A DNA stretch of 9,043 bases from Alphaproteobacteria bacterium (GCA_022822575.1 JAJEBJ010000369.1:1-9043); one strand, 5' to 3'; shown: positions 1-6,682, numbered from the stretch's first letter. Made by a program: numbers and translations. Notes: generated by a model from the letters alone, not told the origin.

Positions 1-827
1 CCCAACGCTTCGCACTGCCCTTCTTTGTCGTTGCTGCCCTCGCCTTCATCCTCATGAGCCGCACGGACAATCCCTTGGTCACGGATGCCCGCACGCTCAC
101 CCTTGATGTGCTGGCTCCTGTCATCGATGTTGCCTCCCGCCCGGTGTCGGCGGTCAACGCGGCGGTGGACTCCGTCAACGGCTGGCTCGACGTTGCGGCC
201 GAGAACGAAAGACTGCGCCGCGAGAACGAGCGCCTGATGCACTGGCAGGCGGCGGCGCGCCAGCTGCTGGCCGAGAACAACGAGTTCCGCAACCTCCTCT
301 CGAGTGTCGCCGAACCGCGCGCAGCCTTCGTCACGGCCCGCATAGTCGGTCATTCCAGCGGCACGTTTGTCAGAACGGCGGTTCTCAACGCCGGCACCCG
401 TGACGGCGTCAGGGTGGGGCAGGCGGTGGTCGCAACCCATGGTCTTGTTGGCAGGATCACGGAAGCGGCACGGCACAGCAGCAGGGTTCTGCTGCTCACC
501 GATCTCAACAGCCGTGTTCCCGTTGTCTTCGAATCCAATCGCAGGCCGGCCATCGTCAGCGGTGACAATTCGCGCGTCCTGTCGCTGTTGTTCACGGAAC
601 TGGCCGGCTCCATTGACGCTGGCGAGCGACTTGTGACGTCGGGAGAAGGGGGGATGCTGCCCCCTGGCATTCCGGTCGGAGTTGTGACCGGTTCACAAGG
701 TGGTCTTCCCCAGGTGACACCCTTCGTTGACCCTGCCCGCATCGAGCACGTGCGCGTCCTCGACTACACGCTGCCCGGACTCATGCAGACGACACGCGAG
801 GCCGGAATGCTGGAACCGTTGTGGTGA
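1..827 (+). CDS. mreC: Rod shape-determining protein MreC, 5'-truncated by window edge
   Basis: MreC is a bitopic inner-membrane protein whose periplasmic domain organises the cell-wall elongation complex with MreB, MreD, PBP2 and RodA. The reading frame is open from position 3 with no stop, so the true start lies before the window. The codons before the ATG at 54 encode a hydrophobic stretch (FALPFFVVAALAFIL) that fits the single N-terminal membrane helix. Starting at 54 would delete that helix. About 274 codons are visible. After the helix come a charged coiled coil (around VAAENERLRRENERL, roughly residues 45-82 counted from the ATG at 54) and the beta-rich MreC domain, with segments such as AVLNAGTRDGVRVGQAVV, HGLVGRI and VLLLTDLNSRVPV, and a GEGGMLPPGIPVGVV turn near the end. 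Usual family length is near 280-300 residues, so little is missing. The stop overlaps the mreD start, suggesting translational coupling. mreB would be expected upstream but is not visible. Confidence 0.95.
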   Translation, partial: QRFALPFFVVAALAFILMSRTDNPLVTDARTLTLDVLAPVIDVASRPVSAVNAAVDSVNGWLDVAAENERLRRENERLMHWQAAARQLLAENNEFRNLLSSVAEPRAAFVTARIVGHSSGTFVRTAVLNAGTRDGVRVGQAVVATHGLVGRITEAARHSSRVLLLTDLNSRVPVVFESNRRPAIVSGDNSRVLSLLFTELAGSIDAGERLVTSGEGGMLPPGIPVGVVTGSQGGLPQVTPFVDPARIEHVRVLDYTLPGLMQTTREAGMLEPLW

Positions 828-1360
828 TCGAGGACTGGGGAGGAAGTCTGAGGCGCCGGGCGGTTTCATTCCTGCCCCTGGTGTCGGCCGTTGCTCTCGT
901 GCTCGTCACCTCGACGCCGCTCTACTTTGGTCACGTTGGGGATGTCGCCCCGCGGCTCGGGGTGACGGCCGTCATCTTCTGGACTGTCTACCGTCCCGAT
1001 CTCTTCGGTTACGGTTCCGCCTTCTTTCTCGGCATCGTTGCGGATCTCATGACCGGGCTGCCGCTCGGCATCTCGGCTCTCGTCCTTGTCATGGTCCGCC
1101 ATGGCGTCCTCACGCGTCGCCGCTATTTCCTGCGCAAGTCCTTCCATGTGGTCTGGGCCGAGTATGCACTCGTGGTCATTGCCGCGGCGATCATCGACTG
1201 GATGCTGGCAGCTCTCTATCTGTGGTCCAATCCCGGTCTGCTTGTCCATGTCTTCCAGGTCCTGTTGACGGTAGCCCTGTTCCCGGGGGTCTACTGGCTC
1301 CTCGCACGGTGTCAGGGTCTCATATCCCTTGCCGCGCGGGAGGCTGCCGGTTCAGGCTGA
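821..1360 (+). CDS. mreD: Rod shape-determining membrane protein MreD
   Basis: The product is a 179-residue, strongly hydrophobic inner-membrane protein and the usual partner of MreC in the elongasome. Several membrane segments are evident: SFLPLVSAVALVLVTSTPLYF near residues 16-36, two or three around residues 45-92, EYALVVIAAAIIDWMLAALYL near residues 114-134, and LLVHVFQVLLTVALFPGVYWLL near the C-terminus. The central FFLGIVADLMTGLPLG segment matches the G-x3-D-x3-G-x2-L-G pattern typical of MreD. The start is GTG at 821, or the next codon, also GTG, at 824. Both lie inside the end of mreC, giving a 4-7 nt overlap. mrdA begins 1 nt after the stop. Length agrees with the family (about 160-180). 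Identification rests on the pattern, hydrophobicity and operon position, because MreD sequences diverge strongly. Confidence 0.92.
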   Translation: MVIEDWGGSLRRRAVSFLPLVSAVALVLVTSTPLYFGHVGDVAPRLGVTAVIFWTVYRPDLFGYGSAFFLGIVADLMTGLPLGISALVLVMVRHGVLTRRRYFLRKSFHVVWAEYALVVIAAAIIDWMLAALYLWSNPGLLVHVFQVLLTVALFPGVYWLLARCQGLISLAAREAAGSG

Positions 1361-1361
1361 C

Positions 1362-3197
1362 ATGCGCGAGGACTTTGAGCAGCGAACCCTGGTGAATCGC
1401 CGATCGCTCGTCCTCTTTGGCGTGAAGGGACTGATGGTCGCTGCGGTGGCCGGGCGCCTCTATGAGTTCCAGGTTGTCGATGCGGCGCGCTATCAGCGGT
1501 TGTCCAACGACAACCGCATCAGTATCCGCCTGTTGCCGCCCCGCCGCGGTCTGATTGTCGACCGGTTTGGCAAGGGCCTTGCGGTCAACCGGCCCACCTA
1601 CCAGTTGATCATGACTCCCGAGCAGACCGATGATGTCGAGATCACGCTCGAGCGCATTGCCACTCTCATCGAGCTTGACGACGGCACCATGGCGAGGGTG
1701 CTGCGCAAGATCGGAGTCCAGGAGGGATTCATTCCTGTTACCGTGCGCCAGAATCTGTCCTGGCAGGAAGTGGCGCGCATTGAGGTAAACCTGCCGGTGC
1801 TGCCGGGAATTGTCATCGAGACGGTCCCGCATCGCCACTATCCCTTTGCTGACCTCGTGGCCCACGTTTCAGGTTACGTCGGTGAAGTGTCGCAAGCTGA
1901 ACTCGAAGACGACAAGGTGCTGAGATTCCCCGGTTTCCGCACGGGCAAGACGGGCATCGAGAAGGTCTACGAGCAGCAGTTGCGGGGAACACCGGGCACA
2001 CGTCAGGTCGAGGTCAATGCGGTGGGACGCGTCATCCGGGAAATCGAACGCCGCGAGGACGATCCAGGCTCAGACATCCGCCTTACCATCGACATGGCGC
2101 TCCAGGAGTTCGCCGTGCGCAGGATGGAGAATCAGACGGGGTCCGTAGCCGTTCTTGATGCCCGCAACGGCGATGTGCTCACCCTGGCATCGGTTCCGAG
2201 TTTCGATCCCAACGTGTTCAACTTCGGATTGACCGGGGATGCCTGGCAGACCTTGCTCAATGATCCCCGTTCGCCCTTGCTCAACAAGCCCGTCGCCGGC
2301 CAGTATCCCCCGGCCTCGACGTTCAAGATGATCGTTGCCCTGGCGGCACTGGAAGCGGGAGCGGTGACGCCTGCGACAAAGGTCAACTGTCCAGGCAGCT
2401 TCACCCTGGGCGACCGGACCTTCCGGTGCTGGCGGCGCTGGGGGCATGGCGAGGTGAATCTCATCGATGCCCTGAGGGAATCGTGCGACGTCTACTTCTA
2501 CGAGGTGGCCCATCTCATCGGTGTGGACCGGATCGCCGCCATGGCCCGGAGGTTCGGCCTTGGGGAATCAACCGGGATCGAGCTTACCGGAGAGCGGGCA
2601 GGCCTGGTTCCCACCGCAGCCTGGAAACGGGCCGTCTATGGCGAGCCGTGGTACGGCGGTGACACGATCAATGTCGGAATCGGTCAGGGTGATGTTCTCA
2701 CCACGCCCCTCCAGCTCGCGCTCATGACGGCATGCATCGCCAACGGGCAGTTTCGGGTGACACCGCGCCTGGTGCGCCATCCCGCCGGGAAAGAGGTGCC
2801 TGACTTTGCTGCCCTTGACGTCGATCCCGCTCACCTGCAGGTCGTGCGCCAGGGCATGGTCGAGGTGGTCAACAACGCCGATGGGGGGACAGCCTACACG
2901 GCGAGGATCCGAGACGAAGGCATGGAGATGGCGGGCAAGACCGGCACCTCCCAGGTGCGTCGTCTCAGGAAGGCAGAACGGGAAGGGCGGTCGAGCGAGG
3001 AGGATGTACCATGGGCCGAACGGGACCATGGGTTGTTCGTCGGTTATGCGCCACTCGCCGAACCCCGTTACGTCGCCGCCGCAATCGTTGATCACGGGGG
3101 GGCCGGGTCCGCCTCCGCGGCCCCGGTGGTGCGTGATGTGCTGCGTGAAGCGCAGAGGCGGCAGTCAGTCCGCTGGAACACCGGTGACGAGGTGTAG
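1362..3197 (+). CDS. mrdA: Penicillin-binding protein 2 (elongation-specific peptidoglycan DD-transpeptidase)
   Basis: This class B penicillin-binding protein cross-links peptidoglycan peptides in the periplasm during lateral wall growth, paired with RodA. Numbering from the ATG at 1362 gives 611 residues. A TTG 33 nt upstream is in frame but lies inside mreD. Order: an N-terminal membrane anchor (about residues 16-40, NRRSLVLFGVKGLMVAAVAG); a pedestal/dimerisation domain containing the RRGLIVDRFG and TGKTGIEKVYEQQLRGTPG segments; and the transpeptidase domain. Catalytic motifs are all present: STFK with nucleophile Ser319 and Lys322, SCD at 374-376 (the SxN equivalent, D in PBP2) and KTGTS at 526-530. 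Cys343, Cys356, His362 and Cys375 sit where E. coli PBP2 carries a zinc site (see findings). Length is close to E. coli PBP2 (about 630). The gene starts 1 nt after mreD and ends 8-11 nt before rodA, so it belongs to the mre/mrd operon. Confidence 0.96.
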   Translation: MREDFEQRTLVNRRSLVLFGVKGLMVAAVAGRLYEFQVVDAARYQRLSNDNRISIRLLPPRRGLIVDRFGKGLAVNRPTYQLIMTPEQTDDVEITLERIATLIELDDGTMARVLRKIGVQEGFIPVTVRQNLSWQEVARIEVNLPVLPGIVIETVPHRHYPFADLVAHVSGYVGEVSQAELEDDKVLRFPGFRTGKTGIEKVYEQQLRGTPGTRQVEVNAVGRVIREIERREDDPGSDIRLTIDMALQEFAVRRMENQTGSVAVLDARNGDVLTLASVPSFDPNVFNFGLTGDAWQTLLNDPRSPLLNKPVAGQYPPASTFKMIVALAALEAGAVTPATKVNCPGSFTLGDRTFRCWRRWGHGEVNLIDALRESCDVYFYEVAHLIGVDRIAAMARRFGLGESTGIELTGERAGLVPTAAWKRAVYGEPWYGGDTINVGIGQGDVLTTPLQLALMTACIANGQFRVTPRLVRHPAGKEVPDFAALDVDPAHLQVVRQGMVEVVNNADGGTAYTARIRDEGMEMAGKTGTSQVRRLRKAEREGRSSEEDVPWAERDHGLFVGYAPLAEPRYVAAAIVDHGGAGSASAAPVVRDVLREAQRRQSVRWNTGDEV

Positions 3198-3208
3198 GGT
3201 AGGGCGTG

Positions 3209-4375
3209 ATGGTTGCGATGTCCTCCACCCCCCTCGCCAGCGGCACCCGGCTTGTCGGCGGCAAGCTCGCCGACATGGCCTGGGGTCTGCTCTTTCTCCT
3301 TGCCCTGGTCGCCGGCTTCGGGGTCCTGATGCTCTATTCGGCAGCAGGGGGGGACTGGAGACCCTGGGCTCTGCCCCAGCTTTTGCGTTTCGGTGGCGGG
3401 GTGCTTCTCTTTCTCGCCATCGCCGTGATCAACATCCGGCACGTGCACCGGTGGGCCTACGTGATCTACGCCGGAGCGCTCGCCCTGCTGTTCGCCATGG
3501 AGATACCGGGGATCGGTGGTGTCGGCGTGCAACGCTGGATCCAGGTCACGCTTGGCGGCATGAAGTTCCAGTTTCAGCCGTCGGAACTCATGAAGTTCGC
3601 CGTGGTCCTGGCGCTAGCCCGCTACTATCACAGTCTGGCTCTCAATGTTGCCCGGCGATGGACGAGTCTGCTGGTTCCGCTGATGCTCATCCTCCTGCCC
3701 GCGGTCCTGGTGGTTCGCCAGCCGGACCTCGGAACCGGCATCCTGATGGTCGCTGCCGGCATCGGCGTGATGTACCTTGCCGGTGTCCGCAAGCGCTGGT
3801 TCGTCGCCGCGTTTTCCGCCCTCGTGGGTCTGGCCCCGGTGGTCTGGTACTCACTCCTGCCCTATCAGCAGGACCGTGTGCTGACGTTCCTCAACCCCAG
3901 CCTTGATCCCCTGGGCGCGGGCTATCACATCCAGCAGTCGAAGATCGCTCTCGGTTCGGGGGCCGTGTGGGGCAAGGGCCTGTTCAACGGCACCCAGAGC
4001 CAGTTGAATTTCCTGCCCGAAAAGCACACCGACTTCATATTCACCATGCTCGCCGAGGAGTTGGGACTGATCGGCGCCCTCGGCCTCATCCTTCTCTACT
4101 GTTTCATCGTCCTCTACGGCATCGGGGTCGCGTCACGAAGCGGCAGCCAGTTCGGCCGACTGTTGGCGCTGGGCATCGTGTCGACCTTCTTCCTCTACGT
4201 CTTCTCCAACATCGCCATGGTGACCGGACTGATACCCGTCGTCGGCCTGCCGCTGCCCCTGGTGTCGTTCGGCGGTACGGCGATGGTGACCCTGATGATG
4301 GCCTTCGGGCTTCTCGCCAACGTCCACGTGCACCGCGACACGGAAGTCCCGCGCCACACCACCGGTCTCATCTGA
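3209..4375 (+). CDS. rodA: RodA, SEDS-family peptidoglycan glycosyltransferase
   Basis: RodA is the membrane-embedded SEDS enzyme that polymerises lipid II into glycan strands for cell elongation, in a complex with PBP2. The 388-residue product is multi-spanning, with hydrophobic segments from DMAWGLLFLLALVAGFGVLML near the N-terminus to the LVSFGGTAMVTLMMAFGLLANV end. SEDS hallmarks are present: VVRQPDLGTGILM, WGKGLFNGTQSQLNFLPEKH, and HTDFIFTMLAEELGLIG, where Asp275 (from the ATG at 3209) corresponds to the essential extracellular-loop Asp of E. coli RodA (D262, from memory). Start choice is uncertain: GTG at 3206, ATG at 3209 and ATG at 3218 are all in frame behind AGGG-rich sequence at 3196-3204. 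I prefer 3209. The gene is the last of the operon on this strand, and the next genes converge on it. Lengths of 370-390 are normal for RodA, and proximity to mrdA argues against FtsW. Confidence 0.95.
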   Translation: MVAMSSTPLASGTRLVGGKLADMAWGLLFLLALVAGFGVLMLYSAAGGDWRPWALPQLLRFGGGVLLFLAIAVINIRHVHRWAYVIYAGALALLFAMEIPGIGGVGVQRWIQVTLGGMKFQFQPSELMKFAVVLALARYYHSLALNVARRWTSLLVPLMLILLPAVLVVRQPDLGTGILMVAAGIGVMYLAGVRKRWFVAAFSALVGLAPVVWYSLLPYQQDRVLTFLNPSLDPLGAGYHIQQSKIALGSGAVWGKGLFNGTQSQLNFLPEKHTDFIFTMLAEELGLIGALGLILLYCFIVLYGIGVASRSGSQFGRLLALGIVSTFFLYVFSNIAMVTGLIPVVGLPLPLVSFGGTAMVTLMMAFGLLANVHVHRDTEVPRHTTGLI

Positions 4376-4655
4376 CGACCCCGAACCCCCAAGTCGCGAG
4401 TGGACGTAGGGCGCGCCCGGTGTCCCGGATTGCAGCGAACGGGACTGACAGCACGGTCAACCATGCCTGAGCTGGTGTGAGTACGCGCCGGCCGCGCCCG
4501 AGGCGCGGTACATCTTGGCACGGTGCGAATCAACGTCAGCGCCACAGCGGTGGGGATGAGCCGGAATCCAGGAGGACCGCCAGCAGTGAAGCGGCAAAGC
4601 GACTTCATCTTCGGCACCGCTGCGGATCCTTGCGAGCTTCAGTCGGCTATCCTCA
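4376..4655. other. Intergenic gap between convergent rodA and the abiE toxin gene
   Basis: This 280-nt stretch holds no convincing gene. Short frames exist on both strands but have no recognisable domain, good ribosome site or conserved start, and they look like chance frames in GC-rich DNA. It separates the 3' end of the rod operon from the 3' end of the abiE operon and contains one clear inverted repeat (4481-4511). No copy of the tRNA-Lys 3' end was seen here by eye. Confidence 0.6.
4481..4511. terminator. GC-rich inverted repeat between convergent operons, possible terminator
   Basis: The arms GTACGCGCC (4481-4489) and GGCGCGGTAC (4502-4511) pair over nine bases with a single bulged G, leaving a 12-nt loop. 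The hairpin lies between two convergent transcripts (rodA from the left, abiE from the right), where a shared stop signal would be useful. No T-tract follows on either strand, so it does not meet the classical intrinsic terminator pattern. It may instead act as a 3'-end stabiliser or have no function. Confidence 0.3.
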
Positions 4656-5540
4656 TCACTCAGTTCGATCCGGCCCCGTCCCATCGCGGGCAACCGCCGC
4701 GGCCGGTATCAGACAGGCCGCGAGCGCATCGACGACTGCGTCGAGCGGGCCGGGGTCGATTTCTAGGTTGCGCTTGAAGCTCTCCCATTGATGGCGTTTG
4801 ACGGGGTCGTTCGCAAACTCCGGCGACAACCCATCCGGAACTTCATCCGGTATCGTCGTGCCCCGCCGGGCAAAGGTTGCAGATATTGCTCTGGCGAGAC
4901 GCGAGCGATCCAACTCGAATGCCTCGCCGATGATCCACAGGTCGTAGTAGTTCTTCATCCGGCTGTTGGCCGTGCCCAGATCCACCATGGCATGGAACTT
5001 CTCTGCAACAACGGTCTCTCGCGCGTAACCGCGCAGTCGCGGTGCCGGCATGTCGAGCAGCACCGGATAGTCGAGCCATTCGGCAGGGGGCTCAACCGCG
5101 TCCCCGAAGCCGACATCGGTCTTTACGGCGACACGGGCGCCGCCAATGTCGGCTGTCGCTCGAATCCTGAGTCCGCCATACGCGTCTTCTTGCCGAATAC
5201 GACTGATTCGGGCTGCATCGCTGTCAAAGATGACGCCGTCCCGCTGTTCCTGGCCGAGAATCTCCTTGAAGACATCGAGCACCGCGTCCGGAGCCGGATC
5301 GCCGTAACCCAGGAAATCGAGATCACGAGTTCCACGGACCGGCTCGTCAAACCATGTCATCAGCAACATGGCTCCCTTCAGAACAAAACGGTCGGCATGA
5401 CGCGATTGCGCGAGTCGGTAGAGCAGGCGTTCGATCGCATAGTGGGTCAGGACCAGTTCGAAACTCTGACCCTTCTTCTTGCTGACTGCGAGGAGGCGGG
5501 TCCGAACCGAGGCTCCGATGTCCTCGACCACCCTAGGCAT
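4656..5540 (-). CDS. AbiEii/AbiGii-family nucleotidyltransferase toxin
   Basis: This 294-residue cytoplasmic protein has the polymerase-beta-type nucleotidyltransferase core of AbiEii toxins, which stop growth when freed from their antitoxin. Related MenT enzymes add nucleotides to tRNA 3' ends; the exact target here cannot be read from sequence. Visible motifs: FVLKGAMLL (Lys55-Gly56) followed by RGTRDLDFLG, with the metal-binding pair Asp73 and Asp75; VKTDVGFGD (Lys140, Asp142); ARETVVAEKFHA (residues 173-184, Lys181); and NSRMKNYYDLW (192-202). These correspond to the four conserved motifs of the family in the right order, and none is missing, so the enzyme looks active. The start ATG (5538-5540) overlaps the last codons of the antitoxin gene by 8 nt, the usual coupled arrangement. 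A GAGG about 12 nt upstream may help initiation. The last ~20 residues are poorly conserved in appearance. Confidence 0.92.
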   Translation of the reverse strand: MPRVVEDIGASVRTRLLAVSKKKGQSFELVLTHYAIERLLYRLAQSRHADRFVLKGAMLLMTWFDEPVRGTRDLDFLGYGDPAPDAVLDVFKEILGQEQRDGVIFDSDAARISRIRQEDAYGGLRIRATADIGGARVAVKTDVGFGDAVEPPAEWLDYPVLLDMPAPRLRGYARETVVAEKFHAMVDLGTANSRMKNYYDLWIIGEAFELDRSRLARAISATFARRGTTIPDEVPDGLSPEFANDPVKRHQWESFKRNLEIDPGPLDAVVDALAACLIPAAAVARDGTGPDRTE

Positions 5541-6150
5541 TGGCGGTGAGCGCCTCGAGATACGGGCGGACTACCGTGGCCACGCCGCCGCGTTTCGCAT
5601 GCCGGGCTATCTCCGCCGGGATGGCCTTTCGCTGCCGGAGCGCCTCCTGAAGTCCTTCCAGTGCGACTGACTGTCCGACTTTGCTGCGATGCCGGAAACA
5701 ATCGGCGATCGTCTTGGCGACGCCGAAGACTTTCACGGGAACACTCTCGATATGTGCGGTCTGGACATCGTCCGTGAGAAGTGAGTCCGTGAATCGCACG
5801 ATGCGCATCACCGGTCTTCCCTCTCTCGGCATCCAGTCCTTCGTGCCGATCGCCATCCAGACCGCGCGTGGAAGCTGATCGGTCAGGTCATGGTAGGCAA
5901 GCGCCGACACGAGACAGACGACACCTTTGGGAACGCGCTTTGCGGCTTCGGCCAGACTGTGGTTGGCGTCAAGCATCGCATCGGGCAGCTGGTAGAGCCC
6001 GCGTGCGAGGCGGTTTACGTCACCGGCGCGGACCATCCGTCCGACCGTGGCGGCGGTGATACCTGCATCCTTGAACTCCGACAGGCGCACAATCCCCTTC
6101 ACCCGAAGGAGATTGAGTGCCTGGTCCCGCTGCGTGACTGTGTTCGCCAT
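5533..6150 (-). CDS. AbiEi-like winged-helix antitoxin / autorepressor
   Basis: This 205-residue protein is the first gene of the toxin-antitoxin operon. In the AbiE family the antitoxin has an N-terminal winged helix-turn-helix that binds its own promoter and a C-terminal domain needed to neutralise the toxin. Here residues 8-55 fit the wHTH: QRDQALNLLRVKGIVRLSEF, then GITAATVGRMVRAGDVNRLARGLYQL, the common G-V-x-R-x-x-R-G-x-Y pattern of this domain. The remainder (VCLVSALAYHDLTDQLP, then VFGVAKTIADCFRHRSKVG and a helical tail) matches the AbiEi architecture (the SALxxHxLTxQxP and KTIADCFxxRxKVG patterns). The start ATG at 6148-6150 has AGG about 10 nt upstream. The stop codon lies within the start of the toxin gene. 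Autoregulation is expected from the family and supported by the promoter and inverted repeats just upstream. Confidence 0.9.
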   Translation of the reverse strand: MANTVTQRDQALNLLRVKGIVRLSEFKDAGITAATVGRMVRAGDVNRLARGLYQLPDAMLDANHSLAEAAKRVPKGVVCLVSALAYHDLTDQLPRAVWMAIGTKDWMPREGRPVMRIVRFTDSLLTDDVQTAHIESVPVKVFGVAKTIADCFRHRSKVGQSVALEGLQEALRQRKAIPAEIARHAKRGGVATVVRPYLEALTANA

Positions 6151-6170
6151 TGATAGGAAACCTAGTAATC

Positions 6171-6216
6171 ATGTACACATCTTCCGAGATTATATATCAT
6201 CCTTCGGATCAGGCAA
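6171..6216 (-). promoter_or_regulatory. Predicted promoter and operator region of the abiE operon
   Basis: On the minus strand there is a perfect TATAAT -10 box (6189-6194) with TTGCCT (6211-6216) as a 4/6 -35 box at 16-bp spacing. This would start transcription near 6182, about 30 nt before the antitoxin ATG. The region is far richer in A/T than its surroundings. Two inverted repeats lie around it: TCCGA (6183-6187) with TCGGA (6204-6208) straddling the -10, and an imperfect palindrome ATGTACACAT with a TGTACA core (6171-6180) near the expected start. Either could be the site for autorepression by the antitoxin; that part is inference. Confidence 0.5.
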
Positions 6217-6231
6217 AGCTCATGTTGGCCC

Positions 6232-6378
6232 TTGAAATGGGCTGGGCGGGTGGGGACCAAAGCCAAATCCGGAAAATGGAGCGAGGTCGGAGTCCCATAC
6301 AAGAAATGGACCTGCGAATTGATCGACGACCCCGGAGTTCCTGATGCCGTCCGCAAGATGTGCGGGACGTGGGAGGTT
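6232..6378 (+). pseudogene. Possible remnant of a small Cys-containing uncharacterised protein
   Basis: The plus-strand frame from 6232 encodes KSGKWSEVGVPYKKWTCELI followed by DDPGVPDAVRKMCGTWEV (codons 6265-6378). From memory this resembles the N-terminal half of a small family of unknown function found in many proteobacteria, with the pattern W-S-x-x-G-V-P-H-K-G-W-x-C followed by E-D-L-G-x-P and C-x-M-C. In the fragment the pattern is kept through MC, but the first Cys of the C-x-M-C pair is Arg (CGC). The remaining half of such proteins (a Tyr/His-rich segment ending in a G-C-x-C-A motif) is not seen. The frame then runs on without sense into the tRNA-Lys gene. There is no good start; the nearest is TTG. 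I read it as a decayed fragment, but the family match is from recall, and a chance resemblance is possible. Confidence 0.35.
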
Positions 6379-6504
6379 GGTCAGGGTGCCAGGGCAGTGT
6401 CAGGCGACCGCGTTCCCGCAGGTGAATTCAGCGATTTCGACTATGCTGACCCGATGACATCGGGTGCAGGCATTTGGGCGTTTCCGCCCGGGCCTTTGAC
6501 AATA
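6379..6504. other. Non-coding spacer with two compact hairpins downstream of tRNA-Lys
   Basis: Two inverted repeats are visible. ACCCGAT and ATCGGGT (6449-6455 and 6459-6465) form a 7-bp stem with a 3-nt loop. GGGCG and CGCCC (6476-6480 and 6485-6489) form a 5-bp stem that on the minus strand closes a GAAA tetraloop. Both are 15-56 nt beyond the 3' end of the tRNA and could mark the 3' end of its precursor. Neither is followed by a T-run, so a classical terminator is not shown. No gene is evident here. Confidence 0.35.
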
Positions 6505-6580
<76 letters not shown>

Positions 6581-6595
6581 GCCACAGGGGCGCAG

Positions 6596-6625
6596 TCTAT
6601 ATCAGGGGAAGGGTTCACCTGTCGA
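6596..6625 (-). promoter_or_regulatory. Predicted promoter of tRNA-Lys
   Basis: On the minus strand TCGACA (6625-6620, 5/6 match to TTGACA) is followed after 18 bp by TATAGA (6601-6596, 4/6 match to TATAAT). Transcription would begin near 6589, about 9 nt before the mature tRNA 5' end, a reasonable leader length. The prediction is by eye. Confidence 0.4.
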
Positions 6626-6643
6626 GATGAAAGCGCGTACATT
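6614..6643 (+). promoter_or_regulatory. Weak candidate promoter of the Rieske oxygenase gene
   Basis: On the plus strand TTCACC (6614-6619) and TACATT (6638-6643) are each 4/6 matches to the sigma70 boxes, with an 18-bp spacer, about 40 nt before the oxygenase start. The -35 abuts or overlaps the tRNA-Lys -35 on the other strand, so the two promoters would share the 102-bp gap back to back. Weak matches like this occur often by chance. Confidence 0.2.
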
Positions 6644-6682
6644 GTGGGGTGACAGGGGCCACGACGAAGATGGAGTGGGTCC

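Noticed and set aside
1329..1361. TTG start for mrdA giving 11 extra residues
   Set aside because: The extension lies inside mreD and adds a sequence unlike PBP2 N-termini; the ATG at 1362 directly after the mreD stop is the better choice.
4376..4655. Search for a duplicated tRNA-Lys 3' end as the other attachment site
   Set aside because: No stretch resembling the tRNA T-arm and acceptor sequence was found by eye in the gap, so no attachment repeat is claimed.
4457..4693. Minus-strand frames in the rodA-abiE gap
   Set aside because: Several frames are open at once, as expected in GC-rich DNA; none shows a domain, a proper start signal or a plausible hydrophobicity pattern.
4523..4777. Plus-strand frame beginning MRINVSATAVGMSRNPGG
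   Set aside because: GTG start without a ribosome site, no recognised domain, and its second half is antisense to the toxin gene; it is more likely a chance frame, though a remnant cannot be excluded.
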